In this document: piece by piece, positions 51,675-61,281 of the stretch
How the letters are laid out: each line of letters opens with the position of its first letter
Numbering within the stretch: position 1 is the first letter of the stretch
Source: Prevotella sp. HUN102
GTDB lineage: Bacteria; Bacteroidota; Bacteroidia; Bacteroidales; Bacteroidaceae
DNA: 64,000 nt
Assembly (NCBI RefSeq): GCF_000688375.1
Contig: NZ_JIAF01000004.1
Span: 744,001 to 808,000 of the forward strand
Direction: 5' to 3'
Translations under genes and position numbers: made by a program
Notes under the pieces: model-generated
What the model saw: only the letters and a program-made list of their open reading frames with translations
Told to the model about the DNA's origin: nothing
Database searches by the model: none

Positions 51675-53123
51675 ATGATGAGAAATATCATTAAGAACTG
51701 TTTGATGGCCTCGTTGGCATTGTGCCCTCTGTTGGGTTTTGCCGCAGAGGGAGGAGGGCCGCGCTTTAAAATACAGAAAGGTTATCTTGATGGCGACTCA
51801 GTCAAAGCCAAGATGACTGTGGTGTTGGACGACGTGAAGCTCAAGGAACAGACACTCCTTGTGCTGACGCCCAGTCTCGAAGCCGACAATAGTGGGCGGG
51901 TGTATGAATTTCCACCTATTTATATAGGAAGACACAATGCATTGGTTCAGTATAAGCGTCAGGCGAAGAAACTCGACCGTGGAGTAAAGCCGCTCGCAGT
52001 GGTTCGTCGCCATAACGGAAAACCACAGGAAGTAGAGGTAATACTCGCTGCTCCTTATAGCACTTGGATGGCAGATGCTGCCGTGAAAGTGGACGAAAGA
52101 GCTCGTGGCTGTGCAGGATGCGATTTGGGCGAAGACAATTACGACGTGGCTCAAAGACTTTTCGGCGATCCTTATACTCCTCAATACCAATTGGCTTACA
52201 TTGAGCCTAAGGTTGAGATGAACAAGGTAAGAAACGAGAGGTTTGCTGCTCATTTCGCTTTTACCGTCTCTAATTCTACCCTGATGCGCAGCTATCGCAA
52301 CAACAAGGTCGAGCTTGACCGTGTAGACAGTATTACCAACAGCATTCTGATGAACAAGGATCTCAAGGTTTCCGACATTTCCATTGATGGATATGCATCG
52401 CCCGAGGGAAACGAGAAAACCAATCTCGACTTGTCGAAAAACAGAGCGCAAGCCTTGGTTAAATATCTTGTGGACAAATATAAGCTGCCCGTGAATATGT
52501 TCCACGTGCAGGGACACGGAGAAGACTGGAACGGACTGCTACAGTTGGTCAAAAACTCTGAAATGGAATGGAAGAACGATGCGCTGACCATCATTAACAA
52601 TTATAATGGTAAGATGCGCAAGGAGAAACTGGTAGCCGTACACGAGGGATTGCCCTATCGTTTTCTGCTCCTCAACTTCTATCCGCTCCTCCGTCGCACC
52701 GAATACACCTTGAAATATAGCGTGAAAGACTTCAACCTTGAAGAAGCAAAGGCTTATATGGGCACCAAACCTCACTTGTTGAGTCTGAACGAAATGTATA
52801 TGGTGGCAAACAGCTACCCCGCAGGTAGTAAGGAGAGGAACGAAGTTTTCCGCACGGCTGCCTCCATTTACCCTAACGACCCTGTGAGTATGGCGAACCT
52901 CGCTGCTATGAAGATTTCGGAAGGTAGTGTGGACAATTCCATAGAAAACTTACTGAAGGGCGCATCTACCCACCCTCAAGCCATCAACAGCCTTGCTGTG
53001 CTCTATGCCAAGAAGGGCAATTGGGAAAAAGCAAAGGAACTTTTCAAGCAGGTGGCTGATATGCCTGAGGCACAAAACAATATGAAGGAAATGCAGAAGG
53101 TGCTCGAAAGCATTGGTCTGTAA
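51675..53123 (+). CDS. DUF3868/OmpA-like/TPR fimbrial accessory protein
   Basis: 482 residues. A signal peptide (LALCPLLGFA) is followed by a DUF3868 N-terminal domain (about 25-170). An OmpA-like peptidoglycan-binding segment (about 195-330) contains SDISIDGYASPEGNEKTNLD and LSKNRAQALVKYLVD. The C-terminal ~130 residues hold TPR-like helices (AINSLAVLYAKKGNWEKAKE). The combination suggests a periplasmic or outer-membrane protein that links the pilus machinery to the cell wall. It is encoded between the DUF3575 protein and the major pilin, the usual order in Bacteroidetes fimbrial clusters. Start ATG 51675 or 51678. Confidence 0.8.
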   Translation: MMRNIIKNCLMASLALCPLLGFAAEGGGPRFKIQKGYLDGDSVKAKMTVVLDDVKLKEQTLLVLTPSLEADNSGRVYEFPPIYIGRHNALVQYKRQAKKLDRGVKPLAVVRRHNGKPQEVEVILAAPYSTWMADAAVKVDERARGCAGCDLGEDNYDVAQRLFGDPYTPQYQLAYIEPKVEMNKVRNERFAAHFAFTVSNSTLMRSYRNNKVELDRVDSITNSILMNKDLKVSDISIDGYASPEGNEKTNLDLSKNRAQALVKYLVDKYKLPVNMFHVQGHGEDWNGLLQLVKNSEMEWKNDALTIINNYNGKMRKEKLVAVHEGLPYRFLLLNFYPLLRRTEYTLKYSVKDFNLEEAKAYMGTKPHLLSLNEMYMVANSYPAGSKERNEVFRTAASIYPNDPVSMANLAAMKISEGSVDNSIENLLKGASTHPQAINSLAVLYAKKGNWEKAKELFKQVADMPEAQNNMKEMQKVLESIGL

Positions 53124-53168
53124 GATAAAATAGAGAAAAAACAAGTAAGTATTATTTTTTAATTTTTT

Positions 53169-54914
53169 ATGTACAAAATCAGAACAAAAGTAATGGCTGC
53201 CTTGGTCCTTGGATTAGGATTCTTGACAGCATGTTCAAACAATGACGATTTGGACAACGGAGGCGGAACTGCGCCTAACGGTAGCACTTACATGTCTGTT
53301 GCTATCAATTTGGCTACTGGTGCTGGCACTCGTGCTGACAACCAGAAGGACACAGGGAATGGCGACAATCCTGACTACAACTTCGTAGGTAAGTGGGCAG
53401 GTCAGGACAAGGTTAATGCTATCGATGTCTATGTATTTAACGATGCTGACAACCTCGAGGCTTATCAGAACTTCCCTGCTGGCCAGTTCGAGGTTAAGGG
53501 TGCCGCTGCTGACCACACAGTAACGATTACTCCTTCTAAGGGTATCAAAGTGCTTCCTGGTACAAAGACTGTTTATGTAGTGGTTAATCCAACTACAGAT
53601 ACACAGAGCTTCTTGCCTAGCACATTGAATACGACTACACTCGTAGCTTTCAAGGAGAAGTATGAGAATGTAGCTAGCGCATCTACTAACTTCTTCAAGC
53701 TTGCCAATAGTGGTAACAACCAGACTAATGTTGAGACTTCTGCTGATAAGCTTGCTAAGGTAGACGCTAACAATGACGTTATCACTATGACAGCTATTGA
53801 GGCTGCTACAAACGTGGATGTAAAGGATAACGTAAGCGAGGCTGCTACTTTGGCTGGTAACACTACCAACCGTGCTAAGCTCACAGTAAAGCGTGCCGTA
53901 GCTCGTGTTATGGTTACAACAAAGGAAAATAGCTTTGAAGTAAAGGGCGACGATCCTTTGACAGCTGAGGTAGAAACCGATGCGGTGCTGGGTACTGTTA
54001 AGGACATTAAGTATGTTGTGGCTCAGGGAGAGCAGGCTATGTACTTTATGCAGCGCGATGGTGCTTCTGCTGATTTGACCTATAAGACTCCATTCTCTGA
54101 CTATGTAGCTAATGCTACCAACTACACATGGGCTTTGGCTGGTGCACAGTATGACTACTCTGGTCTGTGGAAGAATTATAACGCTAATGGTATTGGCGGT
54201 GTTACTGTTCCTACTAAGGAACTTTATAAGAAAAATGACAATCCTACTACACTGGGTAACATTTCACAGGCTTTGAAGGATCAGTTGAATGGTGAGTTCA
54301 TTTTGCCTAACACCCATAAGTGGGGTGCTAATCAGGATGCTTCTGGCTATCGCAAGGGTAACACAGCTTATGTCCTCGTACGTGCTCTGTTCGTACCTAA
54401 GAAGGTCGTGATGGAAGATGGTTCTATTAATCAGAGCTATCCAGAAGGCAAGACATTCTTTATGGGTGCCAATGGTGTATTCTATGAAAATGTAAAGGCT
54501 GCTCGCGATGCTGCTAACAAGGGTGTGGCTAAGCAGACTGCTGCTCAGTATGTAAATGGTAAGACTATCTATTTTGCTTGGGTAAATCCTGATCACGCAG
54601 ATGATGGTAAGTGGATTAACTCTCCTGTAAATCGTAACAACATCTATCACATTCAGATTGATGGCTTCAAGAGAATAGGTTCTAACTGGAACCCATTGGT
54701 TCCTAATGATCCTAACCACCCTAACGATCCAACAGAAAATCCTAACAACCCTGACCCAAAACCAAAGGATGGTAATCCTAGCGAACCTAACGAGCCAAAC
54801 GAACCTCCTGTAAAGCCAGACGATCCATTGACTCCGAAGGAAACTTGGATGTCTGTTCAGACAACAATCCTTCCTTGGAATGTTCACTCTTACTCTGTTG
54901 TCCTTGACATGTAA
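53169..54914 (+). CDS. Major fimbrillin, Mfa1-type lipoprotein
   Basis: 581 residues. Lipobox with Cys 22 (FLTAC). The first strand STYMSVAINLATGAGTRADN has Arg 55, the expected protease site that frees a groove for the donor strand of the next subunit, as in P. gingivalis type V pili. Two beta-sandwich domains follow (about 60-260 and 270-500) with VDAIDVYVFN- and ARVMV-like fimbrillin motifs. The linker 510-560 is rich in Pro, Asn, Asp and Glu, and the C-terminal donor strand is TTILPWNVHSYSVVLDM. Codons are strongly biased (GCT, GGT, AAG), more than in neighbours, pointing to very high expression. A terminator follows, so it is expected to be the most abundant subunit. Confidence 0.9.
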   Translation: MYKIRTKVMAALVLGLGFLTACSNNDDLDNGGGTAPNGSTYMSVAINLATGAGTRADNQKDTGNGDNPDYNFVGKWAGQDKVNAIDVYVFNDADNLEAYQNFPAGQFEVKGAAADHTVTITPSKGIKVLPGTKTVYVVVNPTTDTQSFLPSTLNTTTLVAFKEKYENVASASTNFFKLANSGNNQTNVETSADKLAKVDANNDVITMTAIEAATNVDVKDNVSEAATLAGNTTNRAKLTVKRAVARVMVTTKENSFEVKGDDPLTAEVETDAVLGTVKDIKYVVAQGEQAMYFMQRDGASADLTYKTPFSDYVANATNYTWALAGAQYDYSGLWKNYNANGIGGVTVPTKELYKKNDNPTTLGNISQALKDQLNGEFILPNTHKWGANQDASGYRKGNTAYVLVRALFVPKKVVMEDGSINQSYPEGKTFFMGANGVFYENVKAARDAANKGVAKQTAAQYVNGKTIYFAWVNPDHADDGKWINSPVNRNNIYHIQIDGFKRIGSNWNPLVPNDPNHPNDPTENPNNPDPKPKDGNPSEPNEPNEPPVKPDDPLTPKETWMSVQTTILPWNVHSYSVVLDM

Positions 54915-54949
54915 TTGCGTCGTTCCAGTTAGATAAACTATATATAAAT

Positions 54950-54984
54950 CGGGAGGGGGACACCCTGTCGTCCTCCCGGTTTTA
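54950..54984 (+). terminator. Terminator or attenuator after the major fimbrillin gene
   Basis: CGGGAGG (54950-54956) pairs with CCTCCCG (54972-54978), followed by GTTTT. The downstream genes have no promoter of their own that I can see, so partial read-through would explain lower expression of minor subunits. Confidence 0.7.
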
Positions 54985-55024
54985 ATAAAAAAGATATTCC
55001 GAAGTATTTATAACAGCAGAAAAG

Positions 55025-56005
55025 ATGAAGCATTTTAACAAGATATTATTGGCAATATTCACGTTGGCGACAATTATAGGGTGTGACAGCCTGATCTATG
55101 ATGACAATAAGGATTGTCCCCAAGGTGTATATGTGAGCTTTTATTCCCAAACACCTTGTGAGGAAGAGCCCGTCTATCCTTCTGTTGAACACTTGGAAGT
55201 ATTTGCATTCGATGAAAATGGAATATTGGCCGGGATGCAGGAGGTAGAGAATCCTAAGCTGGCGGCTGATTACGAAATATATATGCCATTGCCACAAGGT
55301 GCTTATACTTTTGTGGCGTGGACAGGACTGGACGCTGACCGACTGGAACGCAGCCTCTTGAAAGTGGGCAGCACAAAGAAGTCGGATCTCTTGTTCAGCC
55401 TCAAGGAAAAGGCAGTTTTTGCCGATGCTAACCCTGAACCGGGATTCAAAATCTATCAGGGCGAAAGCGAAAAGATTTATCTGCCGTCCAGCGAAGACAA
55501 CGGTACGGTAGAAATACATACGAAGGTCAATCTTATGGAGCAGACCAATCGTATCAAGGTTTCCCTCGTTGGTGTGAAGGAACCTAACAATTTCGAGATA
55601 AGAGTTTATTCTGCCAATGGAAGCTCAAATGTCGATGGAAATATGCCATTGAACAACAAGGTTATGCAGTATCCGGGCATTGCAACTGCCAACCCCAGCG
55701 ATACGGTGCTTGTGAGCAAATTCAACACGCTGAAGCTGAAGACTGGCTACAAAAACACACTGGAAGTCTACGATAAGTTCCAGAATAAGGTGATATTCCG
55801 TGCCGACCTGATTGGCTCAATACTCTTGAGCAAGTCTGACGACCACGACACCAACATCAATCTCGACTGTACGCACGATTTCGACGTGAAGCTGTACGTA
55901 AGAGATGTATGCAACTGCGATGACTATACAGTCATTGCCTGCGAAGTAAATTTAATTAAATGGAGCGTCCATAGCTATAGTATAGACTTGGGTGGAGTTT
56001 ATTAA
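55025..56005 (+). CDS. FimB/Mfa2-family anchor lipoprotein
   Basis: 326 residues. Lipobox with Cys 20 (TIIGC). The FimB/Mfa2 pattern follows: DCPQGVYVSFYSQTPCEE, VEHLEVFAFDENG, LPQGAYTFVAWTGLD and VKLYVRDVCNCDDYTVIACE. Family members cap the pilus base, fix it to the outer membrane and limit its length. Unlike all other fimbrillins here, it has no Thr-Arg site after its first strand, which fits an uncleaved anchor. The C-terminus LIKWSVHSYSIDLGG repeats the W-x-V-H-S-Y-S motif of the major pilin. A 17-nt gap to the next gene. Confidence 0.9.
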   Translation: MKHFNKILLAIFTLATIIGCDSLIYDDNKDCPQGVYVSFYSQTPCEEEPVYPSVEHLEVFAFDENGILAGMQEVENPKLAADYEIYMPLPQGAYTFVAWTGLDADRLERSLLKVGSTKKSDLLFSLKEKAVFADANPEPGFKIYQGESEKIYLPSSEDNGTVEIHTKVNLMEQTNRIKVSLVGVKEPNNFEIRVYSANGSSNVDGNMPLNNKVMQYPGIATANPSDTVLVSKFNTLKLKTGYKNTLEVYDKFQNKVIFRADLIGSILLSKSDDHDTNINLDCTHDFDVKLYVRDVCNCDDYTVIACEVNLIKWSVHSYSIDLGGVY

Positions 56006-56021
56006 TCACTGAAACATTATA

Positions 56022-57524
56022 ATGATGAGTTATAAAAAGATATTTCAAGGTTACTTGGTGTGGATGGCGGCTTCGCTTCTACTCTTTTCCTGTTCCTCCA
56101 ACGTGGAGGGACCGGACGAGGACGTGGAGGGCAAGGCTCCGCACTGGCTTGCCATATCTGTCAGCTTGCCACACTTCGCCCAGACAAGAGCCGGAGTAGC
56201 TGATAAAGGCAACGACCAGTCTTATGACGGTTCGGCAAACGACCAGAAGGTGGACTCTGCGCGTGTTGTCCTGTACGATGACAACAGTATGGCCGTTTAC
56301 TCTTTCGACATTACTTCTACGGATGTAGCCGTAGGATCATTTACCCACGCTCCTTTCACTATCAAGGCAAGAGCACTCAAGAAGGCCAATTATTCGGTCT
56401 TGGTGCTCCTGAATCCCAGCGACAAAGTGAAGGCCGTTACGAACAAAGGCAACGTAAAATCGCAGTTTGAAGCTGCTGCCAGTATAGGCATCAACGATCT
56501 TGCCTCTAATGCCAACGGCGTGTTTATGACAAACGCTTACGGCTATGTGCCTACGGCCGATGGCAACTGGAAGGAAACCCAAGCCGAGGCAGAGGCAACG
56601 AACGTGCCTGTTGAGGTAAAGGTGGAGCGTGCCGTGGGCAAGGTGTTTGTTTCTCCTGCCCAAGGAGCAGACGTGCCTGTCGAAGGTGGTGCGGAGGTCG
56701 GCAAGGCTACGATGAGCGACTTTGCTCTCGACGTTACCAACCTGAAAACCTACTGGATGCGTAAGCCCGGTAAGAGTCTTACAGGCAATGGCACAGCCGA
56801 TGCCGAAGCACCCACAGCCGATGAGACCAACACCACACCACATTACTATCAGTACGCCATCGACCCTAATATGGGCGTGTCGGCAGTTACTGAATTTAGC
56901 AATGCCGTGGAGTATCCTCAGGCCTTCTCAACTGGTGGATGGGAAGATTCCAAGGGTATCTATGTTGTCGAGAATACGATGGATGCCACAGCCCAAAAGC
57001 GCAACAACTCAACTCGAGTGCTGGTGCGCCTCACATATTTGCCAGCCTCGCTGATTTTCGCCCCTGCCGGCGATAAGAGTTGGGCAGACTACCGAGGCAA
57101 GGTAATGACGCTCAAGGAGCTGAAAGAGAAAATCAACGATGCGGCCACGAAGACCGACGAGGAGATGAAGATGCCCGTAGGTTTCAAGGAAGATGTGGCT
57201 AAACTTAGCAATGAGGAAAAGACTTTCGCCAAGTCATTCGTCAGCCACAACCTGAAATACTACCATCAGGGACAGAACATATATGCTACTTATATCCGCC
57301 ATTTCGATGATGCGAAGCAGCCTAAGTTTATGGCTTATGGCAGGTATGGCGTAGTGCGAAACCACATCTATAAGATAGAGGTTACCAAGGTGATGGGGCC
57401 CGGCTCGCCCGTTCCACCCAAGCCTGACGACAATCCCGACGACAACACCGCTACTTATATAGCTGTGAAAACGGTTGTTGTGCCGTGGGGTACGAGAGAC
57501 CTCAAGAATATCATACTTGACTAA
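56022..57524 (+). CDS. Accessory fimbrillin (Mfa1-like), first
   Basis: 500 residues. Lipobox Cys 24 (LLFSC), then the first strand WLAISVSLPHFAQTRAGVAD with Arg 56 as cleavage site. Fimbrillin motifs: ARVVLYDDNSMAVYSFDI, KKANYSVLVLLNPSD and VEVKVERAVGKVFV. The C-terminal strand is TYIAVKTVVVPWGTRDLKNI followed by ILD. It differs from the major pilin in codon use and length and is probably a shaft-associated or adaptor subunit. Co-directional with the anchor gene, 17 nt away. No other function was visible. Confidence 0.85.
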   Translation: MMSYKKIFQGYLVWMAASLLLFSCSSNVEGPDEDVEGKAPHWLAISVSLPHFAQTRAGVADKGNDQSYDGSANDQKVDSARVVLYDDNSMAVYSFDITSTDVAVGSFTHAPFTIKARALKKANYSVLVLLNPSDKVKAVTNKGNVKSQFEAAASIGINDLASNANGVFMTNAYGYVPTADGNWKETQAEAEATNVPVEVKVERAVGKVFVSPAQGADVPVEGGAEVGKATMSDFALDVTNLKTYWMRKPGKSLTGNGTADAEAPTADETNTTPHYYQYAIDPNMGVSAVTEFSNAVEYPQAFSTGGWEDSKGIYVVENTMDATAQKRNNSTRVLVRLTYLPASLIFAPAGDKSWADYRGKVMTLKELKEKINDAATKTDEEMKMPVGFKEDVAKLSNEEKTFAKSFVSHNLKYYHQGQNIYATYIRHFDDAKQPKFMAYGRYGVVRNHIYKIEVTKVMGPGSPVPPKPDDNPDDNTATYIAVKTVVVPWGTRDLKNIILD

Positions 57525-57531
57525 AAGACAA

Positions 57532-59037
57532 ATGACTCTATTCAAAGTGAAACAGAAGATTGACGGCCATTTCCATCGGGCAATATTTGATGCTTGCCTG
57601 ATGATGTTGGTAGCTCTTGCCGCCCTATCGTGTTCAAATCACGATGAGGCAGAGCCGGAGAATCTGCACGGTGGGGTGGGCTATATGGCCATTTCTACGC
57701 GAGCACAGGGAACAGCAGGCTCTCTCAACAAAGATACGAAGGACTATGAAGACAAGGTGGTAGACCTTCGACTCATAGCCTTTGAACATGCAACAGGAAA
57801 GGCTGTGTACAATAAGAAGCACGCCATTGCCGACTTTACCGACTATGCCGTTAAGGTGCCTATGCGCACCGGTGAATACGACTTCTGCTTCGTTGCCAAC
57901 GAGACAACGGAAATGACAGCTGCGCTCGATAAGGTTGCCTTCAAGGACGGACTTTACTACGACGATGTACTGACAAAGATTCCCTACAAGGGCGTCAATG
58001 ATAAGCCGCAGACTTTTCTTATGACAGCAGAAGTAACGAATACCGTTGTTGCCAACAATACACAGAACAATCCCCTCAAGCTCGATGTGGAGCTGATTCG
58101 TTGCTTGGCAAAGGTGGACATCAATATGCTCTACAAGGAGAATATGAACGCTAAGGAGAAGGAAGCCACCAAGGGGTTGCGCCTTACTGCCGTACAGTTC
58201 AAGAATCTGCCCAAGACCTATTCTCTCTTTCCTCCGAAGACGGCGTATGCCGGCGAGCTGGTGGAAGACAACTATGAGGGCTACAAGGACGCAAAGTATA
58301 GTGAAGACGGCACCAACCCCGTACTGCGCAAGGCGGTCTATGTACCCGAGTATCTTCGTGCTGCCACTTCCCCTGAGGATAAGAAAAGCACGATAGGCGT
58401 GCACTACGAGAAGCACGGTATCGATCGTGTCCACACTGTGGATATCGACCATCAGGATTTTAATAAGGGAGGCTACAAGCCTGCCATAGCAGACCAATTA
58501 AGCACCAAGAGCATTGTCCGCAATACTGCCTATTCCCTTTCGGGCGAGCTGAAAGGCTGGATAGAAGAATCAATAACCTTCAACTGGGAGATCCTACCGT
58601 GGACGGTGGTAGCTTCGGAGAAAGAGTTCTCAGCTGTTGCCGTGCAGGTAAAAGACCCTAAGCAGCCCAACTTGGATATTCAGGGCGAGGGTGGAAACGA
58701 ACTGGTTTGGCATTCCGGTGCAGCCGGTGGTCTGAAGCTGACGTTCGATATACAGGAGCCGGCAGGTGGCGTATGGCGTTTTACCATTACCAACCGCAAC
58801 GACTTCGACCTCAAGGGGAAAATGGTAAATAGTGGACTCGAAGCCGTTACAGGTGTTGCAGGCAGCGGTCCTGTGGAACTGACCATCACTCCGCTAAAGC
58901 CGTGGACGGGAATCATCCGTTCCACCGAGCTTTACCTCACTATCAACGGTGTGGAGGTGCAGATTGTTCCGAAGTTTATCGAGAACAAGATTGAACCGGG
59001 ACCTACTAAAAGATATTTGATCAAACAAGCCAATTAA
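57532..59037 (+). CDS. Accessory fimbrillin, second
   Basis: 501 residues from ATG 57532, chosen because the earlier start would overlap the preceding gene. Lipobox Cys 34 (AALSC), first strand GYMAISTRAQGT with Arg 57. Fimbrillin-like strands include VVDLRLIAFEHATGKAVY and TGEYDFCFVANETTEMTA. The C-terminal ~130 residues (after ITFNWEILPWTVVASEKEF) form an extra beta-sandwich domain that the other subunits lack (WRFTITNRNDFDLKGKMVNS). This extra domain suggests a tip-proximal or adaptor subunit. Seven nt lie between the previous stop and this start. Confidence 0.8.
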   Translation: MTLFKVKQKIDGHFHRAIFDACLMMLVALAALSCSNHDEAEPENLHGGVGYMAISTRAQGTAGSLNKDTKDYEDKVVDLRLIAFEHATGKAVYNKKHAIADFTDYAVKVPMRTGEYDFCFVANETTEMTAALDKVAFKDGLYYDDVLTKIPYKGVNDKPQTFLMTAEVTNTVVANNTQNNPLKLDVELIRCLAKVDINMLYKENMNAKEKEATKGLRLTAVQFKNLPKTYSLFPPKTAYAGELVEDNYEGYKDAKYSEDGTNPVLRKAVYVPEYLRAATSPEDKKSTIGVHYEKHGIDRVHTVDIDHQDFNKGGYKPAIADQLSTKSIVRNTAYSLSGELKGWIEESITFNWEILPWTVVASEKEFSAVAVQVKDPKQPNLDIQGEGGNELVWHSGAAGGLKLTFDIQEPAGGVWRFTITNRNDFDLKGKMVNSGLEAVTGVAGSGPVELTITPLKPWTGIIRSTELYLTINGVEVQIVPKFIENKIEPGPTKRYLIKQAN

Positions 59038-59040
59038 GCA

Positions 59041-61281
59041 ATGAAGATATCAAGCTATATATACGCAGCCATCGCCTCAGTATTCTTGCTGACACTGAGT
59101 GCCTGTCGGGCGGAAGACGAGCTTCCTACCATCGATAAGGAGAATTCTTACCAAATACAGTTTGGATTGTCCATCCTCCCTCCACAGACCCGTGCCGTGG
59201 AGCCGGGAATTGATGATCCCCTCAACGAGAATAAGATAACGAAGATGGACGCCTTCCTCTACGATGATGCGGGCGTGCAGCAGGGACATTATTCTACGGA
59301 AAAGGGCGACTTGGTCGTATCCAATGCTACTGCCGTCTCAGGCACGGCTACCATCTATGTACCCAAGACTTCCAATTTATCGGGCAGATATACGGGACAC
59401 GATTATCATCTTTATGTACTCGTAAACTATCACGGTACAGAATCCCTGACCGGCAAGACGCTCGACCAGTTGAAGGCCGTTAAGCTGACTTCTGTCTCGC
59501 TTGTGCAGACTCCTGATATTCAGCCGCAGGCCGACTTCCTTATGGATGGAACGGTAAAGACGGGAGCGATGACGTGGGCTACAAGCAATAACTACACAGT
59601 AGGGCAGACCGTGAAGCTGTCTCGTGCTGCCGCTAAAATCAGAATTCGCTTGGATACGGATATCGTGATACAGGATAAGGAAGACACGTATGAAGTTGTC
59701 GGCGCGCCCACTATAACGCTCAAAAGCTATACCAACCAGACCAACCTGTTGGCAGGCTCTCCTTTGGCTACGCCCCAATACAAGTCTATGGACGATGCTC
59801 AGGGACAGCCAATGGTACAGGCAGAGTATAATGGCAAGCATTTTTGGGCGCGTCAAACGCCCTATTACAGCTACGAGAACGATTGGAGTTATGATGGCAA
59901 GGTGCGCACATACGCTGTTATCAAGTTGCACGTTAAGGGAAAAAATAACAAAAAGGACCTCGACACCTATTATAGCATTCCTCTGAACTATCTTGCCGTT
60001 AAGGACGGTATGACCAAAGAGGAGATTGCAGGCATGTCGAAACTTCAGCGCAACCATCTCTACGACATACAGTGCAGAATCAAGGAGTTTGGTAGTGCCG
60101 AGCCTACCAAGCCCGTTGATATCCCCCTTGGGTATATTGCCATAGAGGACTGGAACACGCCCGATGCCATCGATGCTGCCATTACCAAAGCCCACTATCT
60201 CGTGGTAAAGGAACTTAAGCCCGAGATGCTGAACGTGAATGAGCGTCTTGTTGAATATATCTCCGACTTGGATATTGATGTTCCGAAGATGAACGGAACC
60301 GTTGAGTATGAATATACACAATATGAAAGGAATGGCTCTACTACACAGATTAAAGGAAAAGGCAGTGAAAAAAATATTACGATAGAGACGATTACTCAGG
60401 GCTATAAAAAGTACCTGAAGATAAAGAGTCCTATCCCCGACAATTATGTGCCTCTTACCATCCGTTTCAGAGTTGAGCAGATAAAGGATCCCGATGACCC
60501 AACAGCCACCCCTCTATGGAAGGATGTCGAGGTAACGCAGTATCCACCTGTATATGTAACGGCAAAGAAATCTAAGGGTACTGAAATCTATTGGTATTCT
60601 ACTTTTACAGCTTGGAACAATTTGGGAGCAAATGGACGAGGCTATCAGAGCAACGGCACATTGTTTAAAGTTACAACGCTTGCACCTTTGGATGGTCAGA
60701 TTGTTGGAGATCCTACGTTTGGTACTGATAGAACAGATAGAGGTGAAGAAGCTAATAAAATTACGTCTCCTCAGTTTATTGTAGCTTCGCAATGGGGTAT
60801 GAGTACGGCTGTTCCCCAATATTCTGATTCTAATAACGACTTAGGGTGGATACAAGATAGTTATAATTATGAAGCAGCTACAGGCAAAGTAGATGCGTAT
60901 AAAACTAGTGGAGATTATTCTTATAGATATCGTAATTATTCTAATGCAGAGAATCGTGCCTATAATTATTGGGAAGATGATTATGGAGTTTCCGGGAATA
61001 GAACTATACAAACATTAAGGCAGGGCTACTATTGGGCTGAGGAAAAGAATTTAAAATTTAAGTACGAAGGTCATTGGCGCATCCCTACTTTGGCTGAATT
61101 AGCATTGATTGTAAAAATTCAAAAAGACCCCAATAGTGCTGTAAAGAGTCTTCTGTGGGGGCATCAATACTGGTCAGCACAAACGGATATGGGGTATGAC
61201 TTTGATAATGCAAGAAACTATCCCACCAACGGTACTTTATCCATCCGTCCTGTCTTTGATACATATAACAAGAGTGAATAA
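59041..61281 (+). CDS. Large fimbrial (tip?) subunit with WRIPT-type C-terminal domain
   Basis: 746 residues. Lipobox Cys 22 (LSAC), first strand IQFGLSILPPQTRAVEPG with Arg 51. Fimbrillin motifs (ITKMDAFLYDDAG, DYHLYVLVNYHG, VKLSRAAAKIRI) fill the first 380 residues. From about 425 a separate module follows, ending with RQGYYWAEEKNLKFKY, GHWRIPTLAELALIVKI and QYWSAQTDMGYDFDNA. This W-R-(I/L)-P-T pattern is seen in DUF1566/FISUMP-like C-type-lectin-fold domains of bacterial surface proteins. The coding DNA of that part is clearly AT-richer than the rest. A C-terminal binding domain at the pilus tip is the likely role (inference). The stop overlaps the next start. Confidence 0.75.
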   Translation: MKISSYIYAAIASVFLLTLSACRAEDELPTIDKENSYQIQFGLSILPPQTRAVEPGIDDPLNENKITKMDAFLYDDAGVQQGHYSTEKGDLVVSNATAVSGTATIYVPKTSNLSGRYTGHDYHLYVLVNYHGTESLTGKTLDQLKAVKLTSVSLVQTPDIQPQADFLMDGTVKTGAMTWATSNNYTVGQTVKLSRAAAKIRIRLDTDIVIQDKEDTYEVVGAPTITLKSYTNQTNLLAGSPLATPQYKSMDDAQGQPMVQAEYNGKHFWARQTPYYSYENDWSYDGKVRTYAVIKLHVKGKNNKKDLDTYYSIPLNYLAVKDGMTKEEIAGMSKLQRNHLYDIQCRIKEFGSAEPTKPVDIPLGYIAIEDWNTPDAIDAAITKAHYLVVKELKPEMLNVNERLVEYISDLDIDVPKMNGTVEYEYTQYERNGSTTQIKGKGSEKNITIETITQGYKKYLKIKSPIPDNYVPLTIRFRVEQIKDPDDPTATPLWKDVEVTQYPPVYVTAKKSKGTEIYWYSTFTAWNNLGANGRGYQSNGTLFKVTTLAPLDGQIVGDPTFGTDRTDRGEEANKITSPQFIVASQWGMSTAVPQYSDSNNDLGWIQDSYNYEAATGKVDAYKTSGDYSYRYRNYSNAENRAYNYWEDDYGVSGNRTIQTLRQGYYWAEEKNLKFKYEGHWRIPTLAELALIVKIQKDPNSAVKSLLWGHQYWSAQTDMGYDFDNARNYPTNGTLSIRPVFDTYNKSE

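Noticed and set aside
57634..58497. Minus-strand ORF of 287 codons in the fimbrial operon
   Set aside because: Shadow of an accessory fimbrillin gene with lipobox and cleavage motif in the plus frame.
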